From: Pseudomonadota bacterium
GTDB lineage: Bacteria; Pseudomonadota; Gammaproteobacteria; Xanthomonadales; Xanthomonadaceae
Direction: 5' to 3'
DNA: 64,000 bases
Assembly (NCBI GenBank): GCA_018242445.1
Contig: JAFEBW010000036.1
Location: 16,012 to 80,011, forward strand
The position numbers were made by a program, and so were the translations under genes. Below the pieces are notes generated by a model. That model was not told the origin of the DNA. It saw only the letters and a program-made list of their open reading frames with translations, and ran no database searches. Numbering within the stretch: the first letter of the stretch is position 1; each line of letters begins with the position of its first letter. Positions 36,751 to 45,166 of this stretch are shown piece after piece.

Positions 36751-37673
36751 AACCCATGCTGATTGTCACGAGAGGTCACTGGGCCGGATTTAGTTGACCC
36801 GTGGGACAGCACCCTCCACCACGCTCGCGGCAGGGCGATGAGCATGTGCGCCCACAGCGCGATCCACAGCAGCGCCCGCATCGGCGGCGACGTGCGCGCT
36901 GCCTCGAACTTCGTGAAGTAGCGCCACAAGCCACGATGCTTGTGGAACTCCACCCACACTGGCCGGCGGCGGCTGGACACGCCGCGAACGTGCAGCGCGC
37001 GCACGTCGTTCGCCACAGCGACCGCGTGACCCGCCTCGCGCACGCGCCGGCACAGGTCGAGGTCCTCGGCATGCAAGCGGTAGCAGGCGTCGAAACCGCC
37101 GACCTGCGCGAACACCGCGGTCGGCAGCAGCATCAGCGCGCCGGAGATCGCATCGACGGCCTGCAGCGCGCTGCCGTCGGCGGCGACATGCAAGGCATCG
37201 CGTTTGCCGCGCGCGAACAATACCTCGCGCAGCGAAGGATCGCGGCGACGGCATGCGCCATCTTCCACGCCGTCGGCATCGACCAGCACGCAGCCCAGCG
37301 CGCCGGGCTTGGTCATACGCTGCGCGTGGGTCAGCAAGCGCGTGAAGGTGTCTGCCTCGACGTAGCAATCGGGATTGACGAAAGCCAGCCACGGCTGCGT
37401 GCAGCCCAGCGCACCGGCGTTGCAGGCGACGGCGAAACCGGGGTTGTCCGGGTCGGCCTGCAGGTGCAGGCGCGGTTCGCCATCGACGCAGGGCCGCAGG
37501 CACGCCACCGTGCCGTCATCCGAGCCGTTGTCCACCACCACGAGTTCGGCCACCTCGGGCGCGGCCAGCAGGCGGCGCACGCATTCCACGATGGTGGTCG
37601 CGTTGCAGTGGCTGACGACCACGACGCGGATGCAGCCGTGCGCCTTCACGTCCGCATATGCGTCCTGATCCAT
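36699..37673 (-). CDS. Family 2 glycosyltransferase
   Basis: A 324-residue protein from ATG 37673 (a GTG at 37706 is possible). The GT-A fold begins IRVVVVSHCNATTIVECVRRLL, with VVDNGSDDGT as the nucleotide-sugar site and AFVNPDCYVE as the metal-binding D-x-D-type region. GALMLLPTAVFAQVGGFD and the acidic EDLDLCRRVREAGH are the acceptor-side motifs typical of rhamnosyltransferase-like GT2 enzymes. One C-terminal hydrophobic stretch (LWIALWAHMLIALP) could touch the membrane. The last ~17 residues are encoded by a dispersed repeat. The sugar and acceptor are unknown; there is no polysaccharide cluster nearby. Confidence 0.85.
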   Translation of the reverse strand: MDQDAYADVKAHGCIRVVVVSHCNATTIVECVRRLLAAPEVAELVVVDNGSDDGTVACLRPCVDGEPRLHLQADPDNPGFAVACNAGALGCTQPWLAFVNPDCYVEADTFTRLLTHAQRMTKPGALGCVLVDADGVEDGACRRRDPSLREVLFARGKRDALHVAADGSALQAVDAISGALMLLPTAVFAQVGGFDACYRLHAEDLDLCRRVREAGHAVAVANDVRALHVRGVSSRRRPVWVEFHKHRGLWRYFTKFEAARTSPPMRALLWIALWAHMLIALPRAWWRVLSHGSTKSGPVTSRDNQHGFPPPPAGEGQGGGRTGV

Positions 37674-37730
37674 GCGCCGATACGCTGGCACGACCGCGAC
37701 CCGCACGATGGCCGGTCGCGACCGGCAGCG

Positions 37731-40082
37731 TCACTGCAACTTCGTGGGCTTGCGGATCGGGTCGAGCGCGCGGAAGCGGCTGCCGTATTCGTCGGTCAGG
37801 CGGCGCGCGTCGTTGGGATCGCGGATCACGGTCGGCGTCACCAGCACCAGCACTTCCTGACGTTCGTTGGTCAGCCCCTTGGTGCCGAACAGCGCACCGA
37901 TGACCGGCAGGCGGCTGAGGTAAGGGATGCCGTTGCCGTTGACGCCATTGGTCTGCTTGATCAGGCCGGCGAGGACCACGGTCTCCCCGCTCTGCACCAT
38001 CACCGAGGTTTTCAGGTCGCGGTTGTCCACGCTGATGTTGCCGGCGATGGTCGGGCCGCTGGTGCTGGGGCTGGAGATGGACTGGTCGATGTCCATGAAC
38101 ACCATGCCGTTGCTGGATACGCGCGGCTTCACTTTCAGGCTCACGCCGGTCTGGCGGAACTGCACCTGGCTGTAGGTGTCGTTGGTCGTGCCGGTCGATC
38201 CGGTGCCCCCGGGCGGGGTGATCGTGCCGGCGCTGCCCAGCCCCGGCGAGAAGATCGTGCTGGCCACCGGGATCTGCGTGCCCGAATCGAAATCAGCCTC
38301 GACGTTGTTGCGCACCACCAGCGAGGGCGCCGACAGCACGCGCAGGTTGGTGACCTGGTCGAGCGCGCGCACCACCGCCAGCGCGCCGTGACCGAAGAAG
38401 GTGAACTGCGCACCGGGATTGTTCGGGTCGGTGTCGGGCAGGATGCTGCCGCCCAAGGTCTGCCAGCCCTTGCCCTTGACCACGGTGCCCGGCGCAAACG
38501 GCGGGATGGAGTTGCGGAAATACCAGCTCACGCCGTATTGCAGGTCGCCGGTGAGATTGACCTCGATCACCTGCGCCTCGATGTGCACCTGCAGGGGCAT
38601 GGTGTCGAGGCGGTCGATCGCGCGACGGATGGATTCCCACTGTGCCGGGGTGGCGCGCACGAGGATGGAATTGCTGTCCTCCACCGAGGTGATGCTCACC
38701 CCGCTGCCGTCGCCCTGCGCGTTGCCGCCGCCGTTCATGCCGCCCGTGCGGCCGCCGAGCATGCCGCGCGCGCCGGACGCGGCGAACGCGCCGCCGCGAC
38801 CGCCGCCGTAGTTGCCGCCCGTGCCGTCGTTGCCGCCGCCGGACAGCCCGGACGCCGCGGAGCCGAAGGTCTGCGCGGTCGATGGCACGCCGTTGTTCGT
38901 GCCGTAGTTGCTGATCTGCACCGGCGACAGGCCGGGCATGGTGGAAGGCGCCGGCGTGGAGGATTGCTCCTGCACCTGGATGCCGAACAGCGAGCCGATC
39001 TGGTTGGACAGGTCGGCGGCCTTGACGTTCTTCACCTCGTACACGTACAGCCGCGGGGTCTGCCCGTCGCCGGCGTCGAGGCGGTCGATCCAGGTCTTGA
39101 TCTCGTCGAGGTACTTCGGCTGCGGGGTGATCACCAGCACCGCGTTGATGCCCTCCAGCGGCATGAAGCGGAACATCCCGGCCACCGGGGTCTTGCTCTG
39201 CTCGCCGAACACCTTTTCCAGCGAGGCGACCATGTGGGTGGCGTCGGTCTCCTGCAGCGGGAACACGCCCACCGACATGCCGGCCAGCCAGTCCACGTCG
39301 AAGATCTGCACCGTGCGCAGGTAGTTCGCCAGCTCGTCGCGGGTGCCGGCCAGCACGATCAGGTTGCGCGCGGCATCCACGTTGACGATGGCGCTGGGGC
39401 GCGCATAGGGCTTGAGCAGCTTCTCCATCTCGGTAGCCGAGATGTAGCGCAACGGCACCGCGCGCACCTCGTAGCCGCGCACGTTGCCGATCGGCCCGGT
39501 GTGCGGGCCGAGGTTGCCCGAGAGGATCGCCTGATCGGCCGGCACGATGTTGTAGCGGCCATCGGCCCAGATCATGCGCGCGTTGTTCCAGCCCAGCACC
39601 ATCTCCAGCAGCGACATCGCCTGGCTGGCGTTGACCGGGCTGGGCGTGGCCAGGGTCACCGTGCCCTGCACGCCCGGCGCGATCACGTAGTTCTTCTGCA
39701 ACAGGTCGCCGAGGATGGCCTTGACCACCGCCTGCAAGGACTCGCCTTCGAAGTTGAAGGTGGTCTCGCCAGCCGGCTCGGCGGCACGGCCGGGCGCGGG
39801 CAGTGCCGCGGCGGGCGCGTTGATCAGTTCACCGGTGCCCGCATGCAGGGTGGGCGGCACCTTCGGCGGGGGCGAGGATTCGATCGACTTGCTGTCGTCG
39901 GCGATGCTCGATGCCGCCGGCGGCGGCAGGGTGGCGCTGCGATCCATGCGCGGCTGCGGCGCGGCGACGCAACCGGCGAGGAAGGTCAGGCAGGCCGCCA
40001 GCAGGGCGAGCCACCCCATCCCTGGCGTGCGCGGCCTTGCCGCGACATGGATGGACGGTGCGACGGCGGTCGAGTGTTTCAT
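37731..40082 (-). CDS. gspD: Type II secretion secretin GspD (XpsD)
   Basis: A 783-residue outer-membrane secretin. The lipobox LAGC near residue 38 indicates an XpsD-like lipoprotein. N0-N3 domains (~100-480) include FNFEGESLQAVVKAILGDLL and YEVRAVPLRYISATEMEKLL. A long Gly/Ser/Asn-rich insertion lies at ~430-475 (SGGGNDGTGGNYGGGRGG). The secretin core includes VHIEAQVIEVNLTGDLQYGV, RVLSAPSLVVRNNVEADFD and RQEVLVLVTPTVIRDP. Start ATG 40082 overlaps the gspN stop (ATGA). It is the last gene of the operon, as in Xanthomonas. Confidence 0.95.
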   Translation of the reverse strand: MKHSTAVAPSIHVAARPRTPGMGWLALLAACLTFLAGCVAAPQPRMDRSATLPPPAASSIADDSKSIESSPPPKVPPTLHAGTGELINAPAAALPAPGRAAEPAGETTFNFEGESLQAVVKAILGDLLQKNYVIAPGVQGTVTLATPSPVNASQAMSLLEMVLGWNNARMIWADGRYNIVPADQAILSGNLGPHTGPIGNVRGYEVRAVPLRYISATEMEKLLKPYARPSAIVNVDAARNLIVLAGTRDELANYLRTVQIFDVDWLAGMSVGVFPLQETDATHMVASLEKVFGEQSKTPVAGMFRFMPLEGINAVLVITPQPKYLDEIKTWIDRLDAGDGQTPRLYVYEVKNVKAADLSNQIGSLFGIQVQEQSSTPAPSTMPGLSPVQISNYGTNNGVPSTAQTFGSAASGLSGGGNDGTGGNYGGGRGGAFAASGARGMLGGRTGGMNGGGNAQGDGSGVSITSVEDSNSILVRATPAQWESIRRAIDRLDTMPLQVHIEAQVIEVNLTGDLQYGVSWYFRNSIPPFAPGTVVKGKGWQTLGGSILPDTDPNNPGAQFTFFGHGALAVVRALDQVTNLRVLSAPSLVVRNNVEADFDSGTQIPVASTIFSPGLGSAGTITPPGGTGSTGTTNDTYSQVQFRQTGVSLKVKPRVSSNGMVFMDIDQSISSPSTSGPTIAGNISVDNRDLKTSVMVQSGETVVLAGLIKQTNGVNGNGIPYLSRLPVIGALFGTKGLTNERQEVLVLVTPTVIRDPNDARRLTDEYGSRFRALDPIRKPTKLQ

Positions 40083-40912
40083 GGATTGTTCCCGTTGTCC
40101 TGCGGTTGCGACGGCTGGGCCTGCTGGCGGCGCTCCTCGATGCGGCGGCGGATTTCTTCGGCCTGCTGCTGGGCGGCTTGACTGGCGCGGGTGGCCGCAT
40201 CGGCTGCGGCCTGCCCCGGGTCGGCTGCGTTGGCATCCGTGCCCGCGTTGTCGTTGCCCGAGCCTGAATCGGCGGGCGCGGCGGCATCCGGAGGTGCCGC
40301 GCCATCCACCGGCGCGGCGGGTGCTCCCCGTTGCCCGCCGCCCGCCAGCCCCGCGGCCACCGCCTGCGGGGTCAGCCCCATGCGCGTGGGCTCCTCGCCG
40401 CCCTTGCCGTTGAACACGCGCAAATCGAGCGAAGCGTCGCCCTGGGAATCGCTGTGGAAGGTCGCCGAGCGCGGCGCGATGTCGATCAACTTCCACGCGC
40501 TGTAAGCGCCGCCCAGCGGCTGGCCTTCGCGCACGCGCAGGCTTTGATGCGTCTTGGGATCCTGCACGATCGCCATCTTCAGGCTCGGGGTGATGATGAC
40601 GCTGGTGAGGGTGGCGTCGAGCGGGTGGTCGTCGCCGCCGCCCTTGCCGGGCACGTGCGCGGCGGCCGGTTTGCGGTCCGGGAAGAACAACGGATGGTTG
40701 TAGGCTTGCGCGTAACTGTCCAGCGGCCCCATCGTCGATCCGGTGGATGCGGCTGGCAGGCGCGGCAGCCGCGGCGCCAGCGACGGGTCGTCCGGCAGCG
40801 GCTTCCAGCGCCCGCCGAAGCCGGCCAGGGCGACCAGGGCGCAGGCCAGCGCCCAGCCGGCCACCGCCACCAGCAGCCACGACAGCGGTTCCAGCCGCGG
40901 CAGGCGGGTCAT
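40079..40912 (-). CDS. gspN: Type II secretion protein XpsN-like (GspN/GspC-equivalent)
   Basis: A 277-residue protein. One N-terminal membrane segment (WLLVAVAGWALACALVALAG, residues ~11-30) precedes a periplasmic domain containing LTSVIITPSLKMAIVQDPKT and REGQPLGGAYSAWKLIDIAP, which resembles the HR domain of GspC. An Ala/Asp-rich tail and a Gln/Arg-rich helix (~235-277) follow. In Xanthomonas XpsN holds this position between XpsM and XpsD and takes the GspC bridging role. The assignment is by order and topology. ATG 40912 overlaps the gspM stop. Confidence 0.85.
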   Translation of the reverse strand: MTRLPRLEPLSWLLVAVAGWALACALVALAGFGGRWKPLPDDPSLAPRLPRLPAASTGSTMGPLDSYAQAYNHPLFFPDRKPAAAHVPGKGGGDDHPLDATLTSVIITPSLKMAIVQDPKTHQSLRVREGQPLGGAYSAWKLIDIAPRSATFHSDSQGDASLDLRVFNGKGGEEPTRMGLTPQAVAAGLAGGGQRGAPAAPVDGAAPPDAAAPADSGSGNDNAGTDANAADPGQAAADAATRASQAAQQQAEEIRRRIEERRQQAQPSQPQDNGNNP

Positions 40913-41517
40913 GGCTTGCCGCCCCCCGGCCGCAGGTAGCCGTACAGGTCGAAGGAGATGTTCAGCGGCTGGCTGGTGTCGGTGGTGTCGTTCTGGGCGA
41001 CGAAGGTGTGCTGGCTGAGGATGTTGAGGTTGTCCACGAACAGCTCCGGCCGGCCCGCCTCGAAGGCATGCAGCAGCGCGGAAAATTCGTTCATGCCGCA
41101 CAGCAGGCGCACCTGCACCACCACCCGCGGATAGCGTTCGGCGGCACCGGCCCACGGCGTGGGGGTGCGCTGGACGATGGTGCAGGCGCTGTGGTCGGGG
41201 CTGACCTGGGCGATCTGCGACTCGATGCGCTGGGTCAGGTCGGCCTGCGCCAGTTCGACGCTGGCTTCGGACAGGAAGCCCGGATTGGCCGCCTCGCGCT
41301 CACGCACCTGCGCGAGGCGTTTTTCGATTTCGGGTTTCTGCGCGATGATCATGCGCAGGCGCAAGTCCTGATCGCGCAGTTGCTCGATCTGCGCGCCCAT
41401 CGATTGCATCGGCGCGGCCCACCACCAGTGCAGGCCCAGCAGGTACGCCAGGGCCAGCACGAGCAACAGCAGGCCGATGGCGATGGGGCGCGATTGGGCC
41501 TTATCGGGAAGCTGCAT
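40909..41517 (-). CDS. gspM: Type II secretion protein GspM
   Basis: A 202-residue bitopic inner-membrane protein. The membrane segment is at ~12-34 (IAIGLLLLVLALAYLLGLHWWW). A coiled-coil helix with QIEQLRDQDLRLRMIIAQKPEIEKRL (in overlapping heptads) and a ferredoxin-like periplasmic domain follow. This is the XpsM-type (T2SSM_b) family. It partners GspL in the assembly platform. The start lies inside the gspL 3' end (17-bp overlap). Confidence 0.9.
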   Translation of the reverse strand: MQLPDKAQSRPIAIGLLLLVLALAYLLGLHWWWAAPMQSMGAQIEQLRDQDLRLRMIIAQKPEIEKRLAQVREREAANPGFLSEASVELAQADLTQRIESQIAQVSPDHSACTIVQRTPTPWAGAAERYPRVVVQVRLLCGMNEFSALLHAFEAGRPELFVDNLNILSQHTFVAQNDTTDTSQPLNISFDLYGYLRPGGGKP

Positions 41518-42727
41518 GGCTTCCTCCCGATGCGGAAGCCGCCGCGGCAGGCGGTGCCGGCGGCGCGGCGGACACGAGGGTGGCGTTCAGGGTGAAGCGG
41601 TCGCGCTTGCTCGCCGCATCCGGCTGCACGCTGCCGGCCAGCGCCGGCGAACGCAGCAAGGGCGAGTCCTGCAGCTTGGCGACCAGACTCGCCGCATCGG
41701 TGCTCAGGCCGGTCAGGAAGATCTGGTTGTCCTGCTGGCTGAAGCGTTCGAGAAAGGTGGTGTCGGGCAGGCGCGAACTGACATCGGCCAGCACCGCCAG
41801 CATCGGCGGTTGCGCGGCGCGGTGGGCGGCGAGGAAATTCGCGCCCTCAGCGGCGTCCTTGAGCTGGCCGATCAGGGCGGTGACCTTGCGCGCCTGCGCG
41901 TGGCGCTGCTCCACCTGCGCATGCAGGCGGGTCACTTCGTCGCGACGGTTGTCGAGGATGCGGCCGAAGGCGAAACCCAGCGCGACCAGCGCGATCGCCG
42001 CCAAGCCCAGATGCAGCCACAGGCGGCGATGATCCGGCGGCCTGCGGCGCTCGGCGGGCAACAGGTTGCAGCGCAGCGGCACGCCCCCGGCATCGCAGGC
42101 ATCCACCCCGCTCAGGCCTTCCGCCAGCGGGCCGAGCGCGGCCAGCGCGGCTTCGAGGCGATCCTTGGGCAGCACCACCAGTTCGACTTGCGCGGTCTTG
42201 TTGACCGCATCGACCGCGAGCACGCGGCAATCATAGGTGACCTGGTCGGCGCGGAAGGGCGTTTGCCGATCCAGCTCGAAACCGACCACCGCGCGCAGGC
42301 GATCGCTCGCCGCGGCAGGCAGGGTGATCTTGCGCCGCAAGACCTGCCCGGCCGGCAGCAGCAGCCAGCGCGGCCGCTCCACCCGCCGCTCGCCGAGCCG
42401 CGCATCGATGCGCGAACGCAGCTCCTCGCGGCGATCGCGCTCGTCATCGGTCTGCGCCTCGCGCGCGAACGTGCCGATGTCGATGGCGCGGTCGCCTTCC
42501 TCCACCCGCAGTTCCAGCCCTTCGGCGGTCGGCACGTACAGCACGCGCGCGCGCGCCTGCGCAAACAAAGCGCGCCACGAGGCCGGCAACAGCGTCGCCA
42601 GCTCACCGCCCCACCAGCCCAGGAATTGCTGCAAACCGCTGCCGGCATAACGCCCGCGCGCTTGCGCCAGCGGCGCGCCGAGGCGGCTGGCGAGCGATGC
42701 CGGCGGGTGTGCCGTGGTGGTTGCCAT
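41501..42727 (-). CDS. gspL: Type II secretion protein GspL (PilM/PilN-like fusion)
   Basis: A 408-residue protein from ATG 42727. The N-terminal ~240 residues are cytoplasmic and actin/PilM-like (FELDRQTPFRADQVTYDCRV). A membrane segment (LGLAAIALVALGFAFG, ~250-265) precedes a PilN-like periplasmic coil and domain (LHAQVEQRHAQARKVTALIG, LADVSSRLPDTTFLERF). This is the Xanthomonas-type GspL that recruits the GspE ATPase. The start overlaps the gspK stop by one base. Confidence 0.92.
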   Translation of the reverse strand: MATTTAHPPASLASRLGAPLAQARGRYAGSGLQQFLGWWGGELATLLPASWRALFAQARARVLYVPTAEGLELRVEEGDRAIDIGTFAREAQTDDERDRREELRSRIDARLGERRVERPRWLLLPAGQVLRRKITLPAAASDRLRAVVGFELDRQTPFRADQVTYDCRVLAVDAVNKTAQVELVVLPKDRLEAALAALGPLAEGLSGVDACDAGGVPLRCNLLPAERRRPPDHRRLWLHLGLAAIALVALGFAFGRILDNRRDEVTRLHAQVEQRHAQARKVTALIGQLKDAAEGANFLAAHRAAQPPMLAVLADVSSRLPDTTFLERFSQQDNQIFLTGLSTDAASLVAKLQDSPLLRSPALAGSVQPDAASKRDRFTLNATLVSAAPPAPPAAAASASGGSHAASR

Positions 42728-43617
42728 CAAAACGAATCTCCCTGCCGCCATTGCAATGGCACGTACAACTGGCCGAACGGGCCGGGCTGCGATGCTCGCA
42801 CGATAACATCCAGCGCGATGCTCGTGCCGTCCGGAAGCTTGGCCTGGCTTGAAATATCGTAAGTGCCGCTACCGGTTTGCGCCAGCAGAGGCTGGCCGCC
42901 GGGCAGCACCGGGCCGTTTCCGGGCGCGCCGGGCTGCCACCCCTGCCGCTGGGTGAGGAACTGGCCTGCGCCGTCGGCACTCATCCCCAGCGCTTGCAGC
43001 ACCGGCCCCTGCGCGAACGCCGGGTTCGGGTCGCCACTGCCGTACACCGTCACGTACGGGCGCAGCTTCTCGTACAACGCCGGGTTCATGCCCAGCACGC
43101 GCTGCAATTCGGAGATGGATTCGAAGGGTTTATTCTTCGGCCCGTAGGGCAATCCTGCGGCGCGGTATTCGGCCGATTCGGCGCCGCCGGGGGTGACCTG
43201 CTCGTCGGGGTCGCGGTAATCCACGATCGCCGCCGCCAGCGATTGCGCATCCGGATCGCGCAGGCCCACCGCCAGCAGCAGCCGGTGCAGCAGATCCGGC
43301 GAGGCGCTGTTGATCTCCACCTTGCCCGACTCGTCCACGACATGGATGACGACATTCGCGGTGCCCACTTGCAGCCCATAACTGCGCCCGTCCGGCACCC
43401 AGCGCCGATCCACGTCGGCGTATTGCAGGTGCAGGGCGGCGAATTCGATGCCCGCGCGCGCGGCCTGCCTGGCGATGACCGCCGAGTGCAACTGGTGCGC
43501 CTGCAAGGCCTCGATGCGCGAGGAGCGCGCGAACGCGCCGACCAGCGCGATCATTAGCACCAGCAGCCACAGCGCGAGGATCAGCGCCACCCCGCGCTGG
43601 CGGGCCGATCCGATCAC
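42727..43617 (-). CDS. gspK: Minor pseudopilin GspK
   Basis: A 296-residue protein starting at GTG 43617, overlapping the gspJ stop (GTGA). The short leader RQRG precedes VALILALWLLVLMIALVG. As usual for GspK the +5 Glu is absent, which suits the pseudopilus tip. The large alpha domain includes KVEINSASPDLLHRLLLAVG, IVDYRDPDEQVTPGGAES and ISELQRVLGMNPALYEKLRP. The tip complex forms with GspI and GspJ. Confidence 0.94.
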   Translation of the reverse strand: MIGSARQRGVALILALWLLVLMIALVGAFARSSRIEALQAHQLHSAVIARQAARAGIEFAALHLQYADVDRRWVPDGRSYGLQVGTANVVIHVVDESGKVEINSASPDLLHRLLLAVGLRDPDAQSLAAAIVDYRDPDEQVTPGGAESAEYRAAGLPYGPKNKPFESISELQRVLGMNPALYEKLRPYVTVYGSGDPNPAFAQGPVLQALGMSADGAGQFLTQRQGWQPGAPGNGPVLPGGQPLLAQTGSGTYDISSQAKLPDGTSIALDVIVRASQPGPFGQLYVPLQWRQGDSF

Positions 43618-44369
43618 GGCGCGACGCCCGCATGCATGCGCATGCCGTCGTCGGGGCGCGCCTGCGCCAGGCCCAGCGGCAGGGCGACGGCGAACGACGG
43701 CCACGGCAGCGCGCCATCCTTGAAGCGCAGCACGATGCGCACCTGCATCGGCAGTTGCGCGGGCCGATCCCAAACGCTCGACCACGGACCGATGGCGGCG
43801 TCGGGGCCGAGACCGCGGTATTCGAAGTGCGCCTGCGCGATGCCGTCGAGCAGTTCCTCCGGCGGTCGCTGCAGATCGCTCGCCAGCGGCTTCTCATCGA
43901 CCAGCATCGCGTAACCGAATTGCAGGCGGGTGCCGTCGCTGCCAGGCACGAGGCGCAGGCTCACCACGTACGGGCCGCCGCGCGACATGTAACCGGGCAT
44001 CGGCGCGACGAAGCGCATGGAGTCGGGCTGGCCCTCGAACCACGCGACGAGCTGGCCGTCGCCCTGGCGTTCGAGCACCATCGGCTGCGCGGCATGCAGC
44101 ACGCGATACAGCACGCCCTGCACTGCGCGCAGGTGCTCGTTGCGTTCGGCCGCGGCCTGCGCACGCTGCACCGAACCTGCGGCGGTGTGCAGGCTGGCGA
44201 AGGCGATCGACAAGCCCAGCGCGAGCAGCACCGTGGCCAGCAGCACTTCGATCAACGTGAAGCCGTGCTGAGAGCGGGGAATGGGGGACGGAGCATGGGG
44301 AATGGCAGAGCGTGCGACAGCGGGCACATCGTTGCGCGCACACGACATCGGCGTCCGTGGACAGCTCAT
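43614..44369 (-). CDS. gspJ: Minor pseudopilin GspJ with repeat-derived leader
   Basis: A 251-residue protein from ATG 44369 (overlaps the gspI stop, ATGA). The prepilin-peptidase site is QHG|FTLIEVLLATVLLALG, with Glu at +5. The leader is ~36 residues, much longer than the usual 6-15. Its second half (HAPSPIPRSQ) is encoded by a 7-nt-period array. The globular domain includes YVVSLRLVPGSDGTRLQFGY and QAHFEYRG. The mature protein looks normal. Confidence 0.93.
   Translation of the reverse strand: MSCPRTPMSCARNDVPAVARSAIPHAPSPIPRSQHGFTLIEVLLATVLLALGLSIAFASLHTAAGSVQRAQAAAERNEHLRAVQGVLYRVLHAAQPMVLERQGDGQLVAWFEGQPDSMRFVAPMPGYMSRGGPYVVSLRLVPGSDGTRLQFGYAMLVDEKPLASDLQRPPEELLDGIAQAHFEYRGLGPDAAIGPWSSVWDRPAQLPMQVRIVLRFKDGALPWPSFAVALPLGLAQARPDDGMRMHAGVAP
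44272..44310. repeat. 7-nt-period array in the gspJ leader
   Basis: GAGAGCG-GGGAATG-GGGGACG-GAGCATG-GGGAATG-GC is in 7-nt register. It ends three codons before the prepilin cleavage site. Confidence 0.7.
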
Positions 44370-45166
44370 GGCGTGGCCACCTGCGGCGGGAGGTAGGCGC
44401 GCAGGGTCTGCACATGCAGCACGTCGCCGCTCGCGCCGCCGTTCCACGTCATCAACAGATCCACGTCGAGCAACTGGTTTTCCCCGGCGGCATCGGTCGT
44501 GATCGGCGCGATGCCGCCCGGCGGCGGCGACGGCGGCGGCAGCGGATGCACGCGCACGTCCAGCGTCCAGCGGTAGCGGCCGTTCTCGAACTGGCCCTGC
44601 GTGCGCCCGGGTTGCAGGCGGGCAGCGGCACCCAGTTCGTCCAGCAAGCCTTCGGCGTACAGGCTGGCGCGGGTGGAATCCGAGGCGGTGGCGACCGCAT
44701 GCACCCCGCCGGAAAGGATCGACAGCAGCAGGCCGATGCCGATGGCGAGCAGGCTGAAGGCGATCAGCACTTCCAGCAGGGTGAAGCCGCTTTGGGAACG
44801 GGGAACGGGGGACAGGGAACGGGGAGCGGGATTGCACAGGCAGGATGTTGGCGTCAACGACGGCACCGGCCCACAGAACGCAGCCCAGGAGTGATCCGTC
44901 AATCGGGATGGAATCCCTTCCCCCGCGCGCGGGGGGTGAGAGGTCGCGATTAGGCGGCATTGCCGCCTGCGACCACGAACGCCCACCGGCGGTGCCGGTG
45001 GGCCGGACGGGTCAGGGTGGGGGGAGATGCCAACAGATGCTCGAGAAGTCCCTCGCGAGTCCTTGCCCCCATCCCAACCTTCCCCCGCAAGCGGGGGAAG
45101 GAGCCTATTACGGGCTCTCCGAAATAGTGGTTTCAAGGTTGGCGTTATGGGAGCCAAGCGTTTCAT
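44366..45166 (-). CDS. gspI: Minor pseudopilin GspI with a composite repeat inserted in its leader
   Basis: ATG 45166 overlaps the gspH stop (ATGA), the expected native start. The frame then runs through a 189-bp dispersed repeat and a heptamer array before reaching SQSG|FTLLEVLIAFSLLAIG, the prepilin cleavage and pilin core. Read from 45166 the protein has 266 residues with a ~126-residue leader. A GTG about 26 codons before the cleavage site (in GPVPSLTP) could give a more normal leader. The mature part (~140 residues: ASLYAEGLLDELGAAARLQ, FENGRYRWTLDVRV) is a normal GspI. Either re-initiation or a very long leader must be tolerated. Confidence 0.88.
   Translation of the reverse strand: MKRLAPITPTLKPLFRRARNRLLPPLAGEGWDGGKDSRGTSRASVGISPHPDPSGPPAPPVGVRGRRRQCRLIATSHPPRAGEGIPSRLTDHSWAAFCGPVPSLTPTSCLCNPAPRSLSPVPRSQSGFTLLEVLIAFSLLAIGIGLLLSILSGGVHAVATASDSTRASLYAEGLLDELGAAARLQPGRTQGQFENGRYRWTLDVRVHPLPPPSPPPGGIAPITTDAAGENQLLDVDLLMTWNGGASGDVLHVQTLRAYLPPQVATP
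44793..44831. repeat. 7-nt-period array in the gspI leader
   Basis: GGGAACG-GGGAACG-GGGGACA-GGGAACG-GGGAGCG-GG is in 7-nt register and encodes the RSLSPVPRSQ-type leader. It ends two codons before the cleavage site, just as in gspJ. Confidence 0.75.
44915..45103. repeat. Composite repeat inside the gspI leader region
   Basis: The left arm CCCTTCCCCCGCGCGCGGGG, the inner hairpins GGCGGCATTGCCGCC and CCCACCGGCGGTGCCGGTGGG, and the right arm CCCCATCCCAACCTTCCCCC, continuing GCAAGCGGGGGAAGG, match the family at 8297 and 36576. It is open in the gspI frame (RLLPPLAGEGWDGG at one end, SHPPRAGEG at the other). Confidence 0.85.

Noticed and set aside
36801..40181. 1126-codon plus-strand open frame
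   Set aside because: It is the antisense shadow of gspD and neighbours in GC-rich DNA; its product is His/Arg/Gln-rich with no family motif, while the opposite strand encodes a full secretin.
44366..45166. gspI as a pseudogene because of the repeat insertion
   Set aside because: The frame is open from an ATG overlapping the gspH stop through to an intact prepilin site and pilin domain, and an internal GTG is also available.
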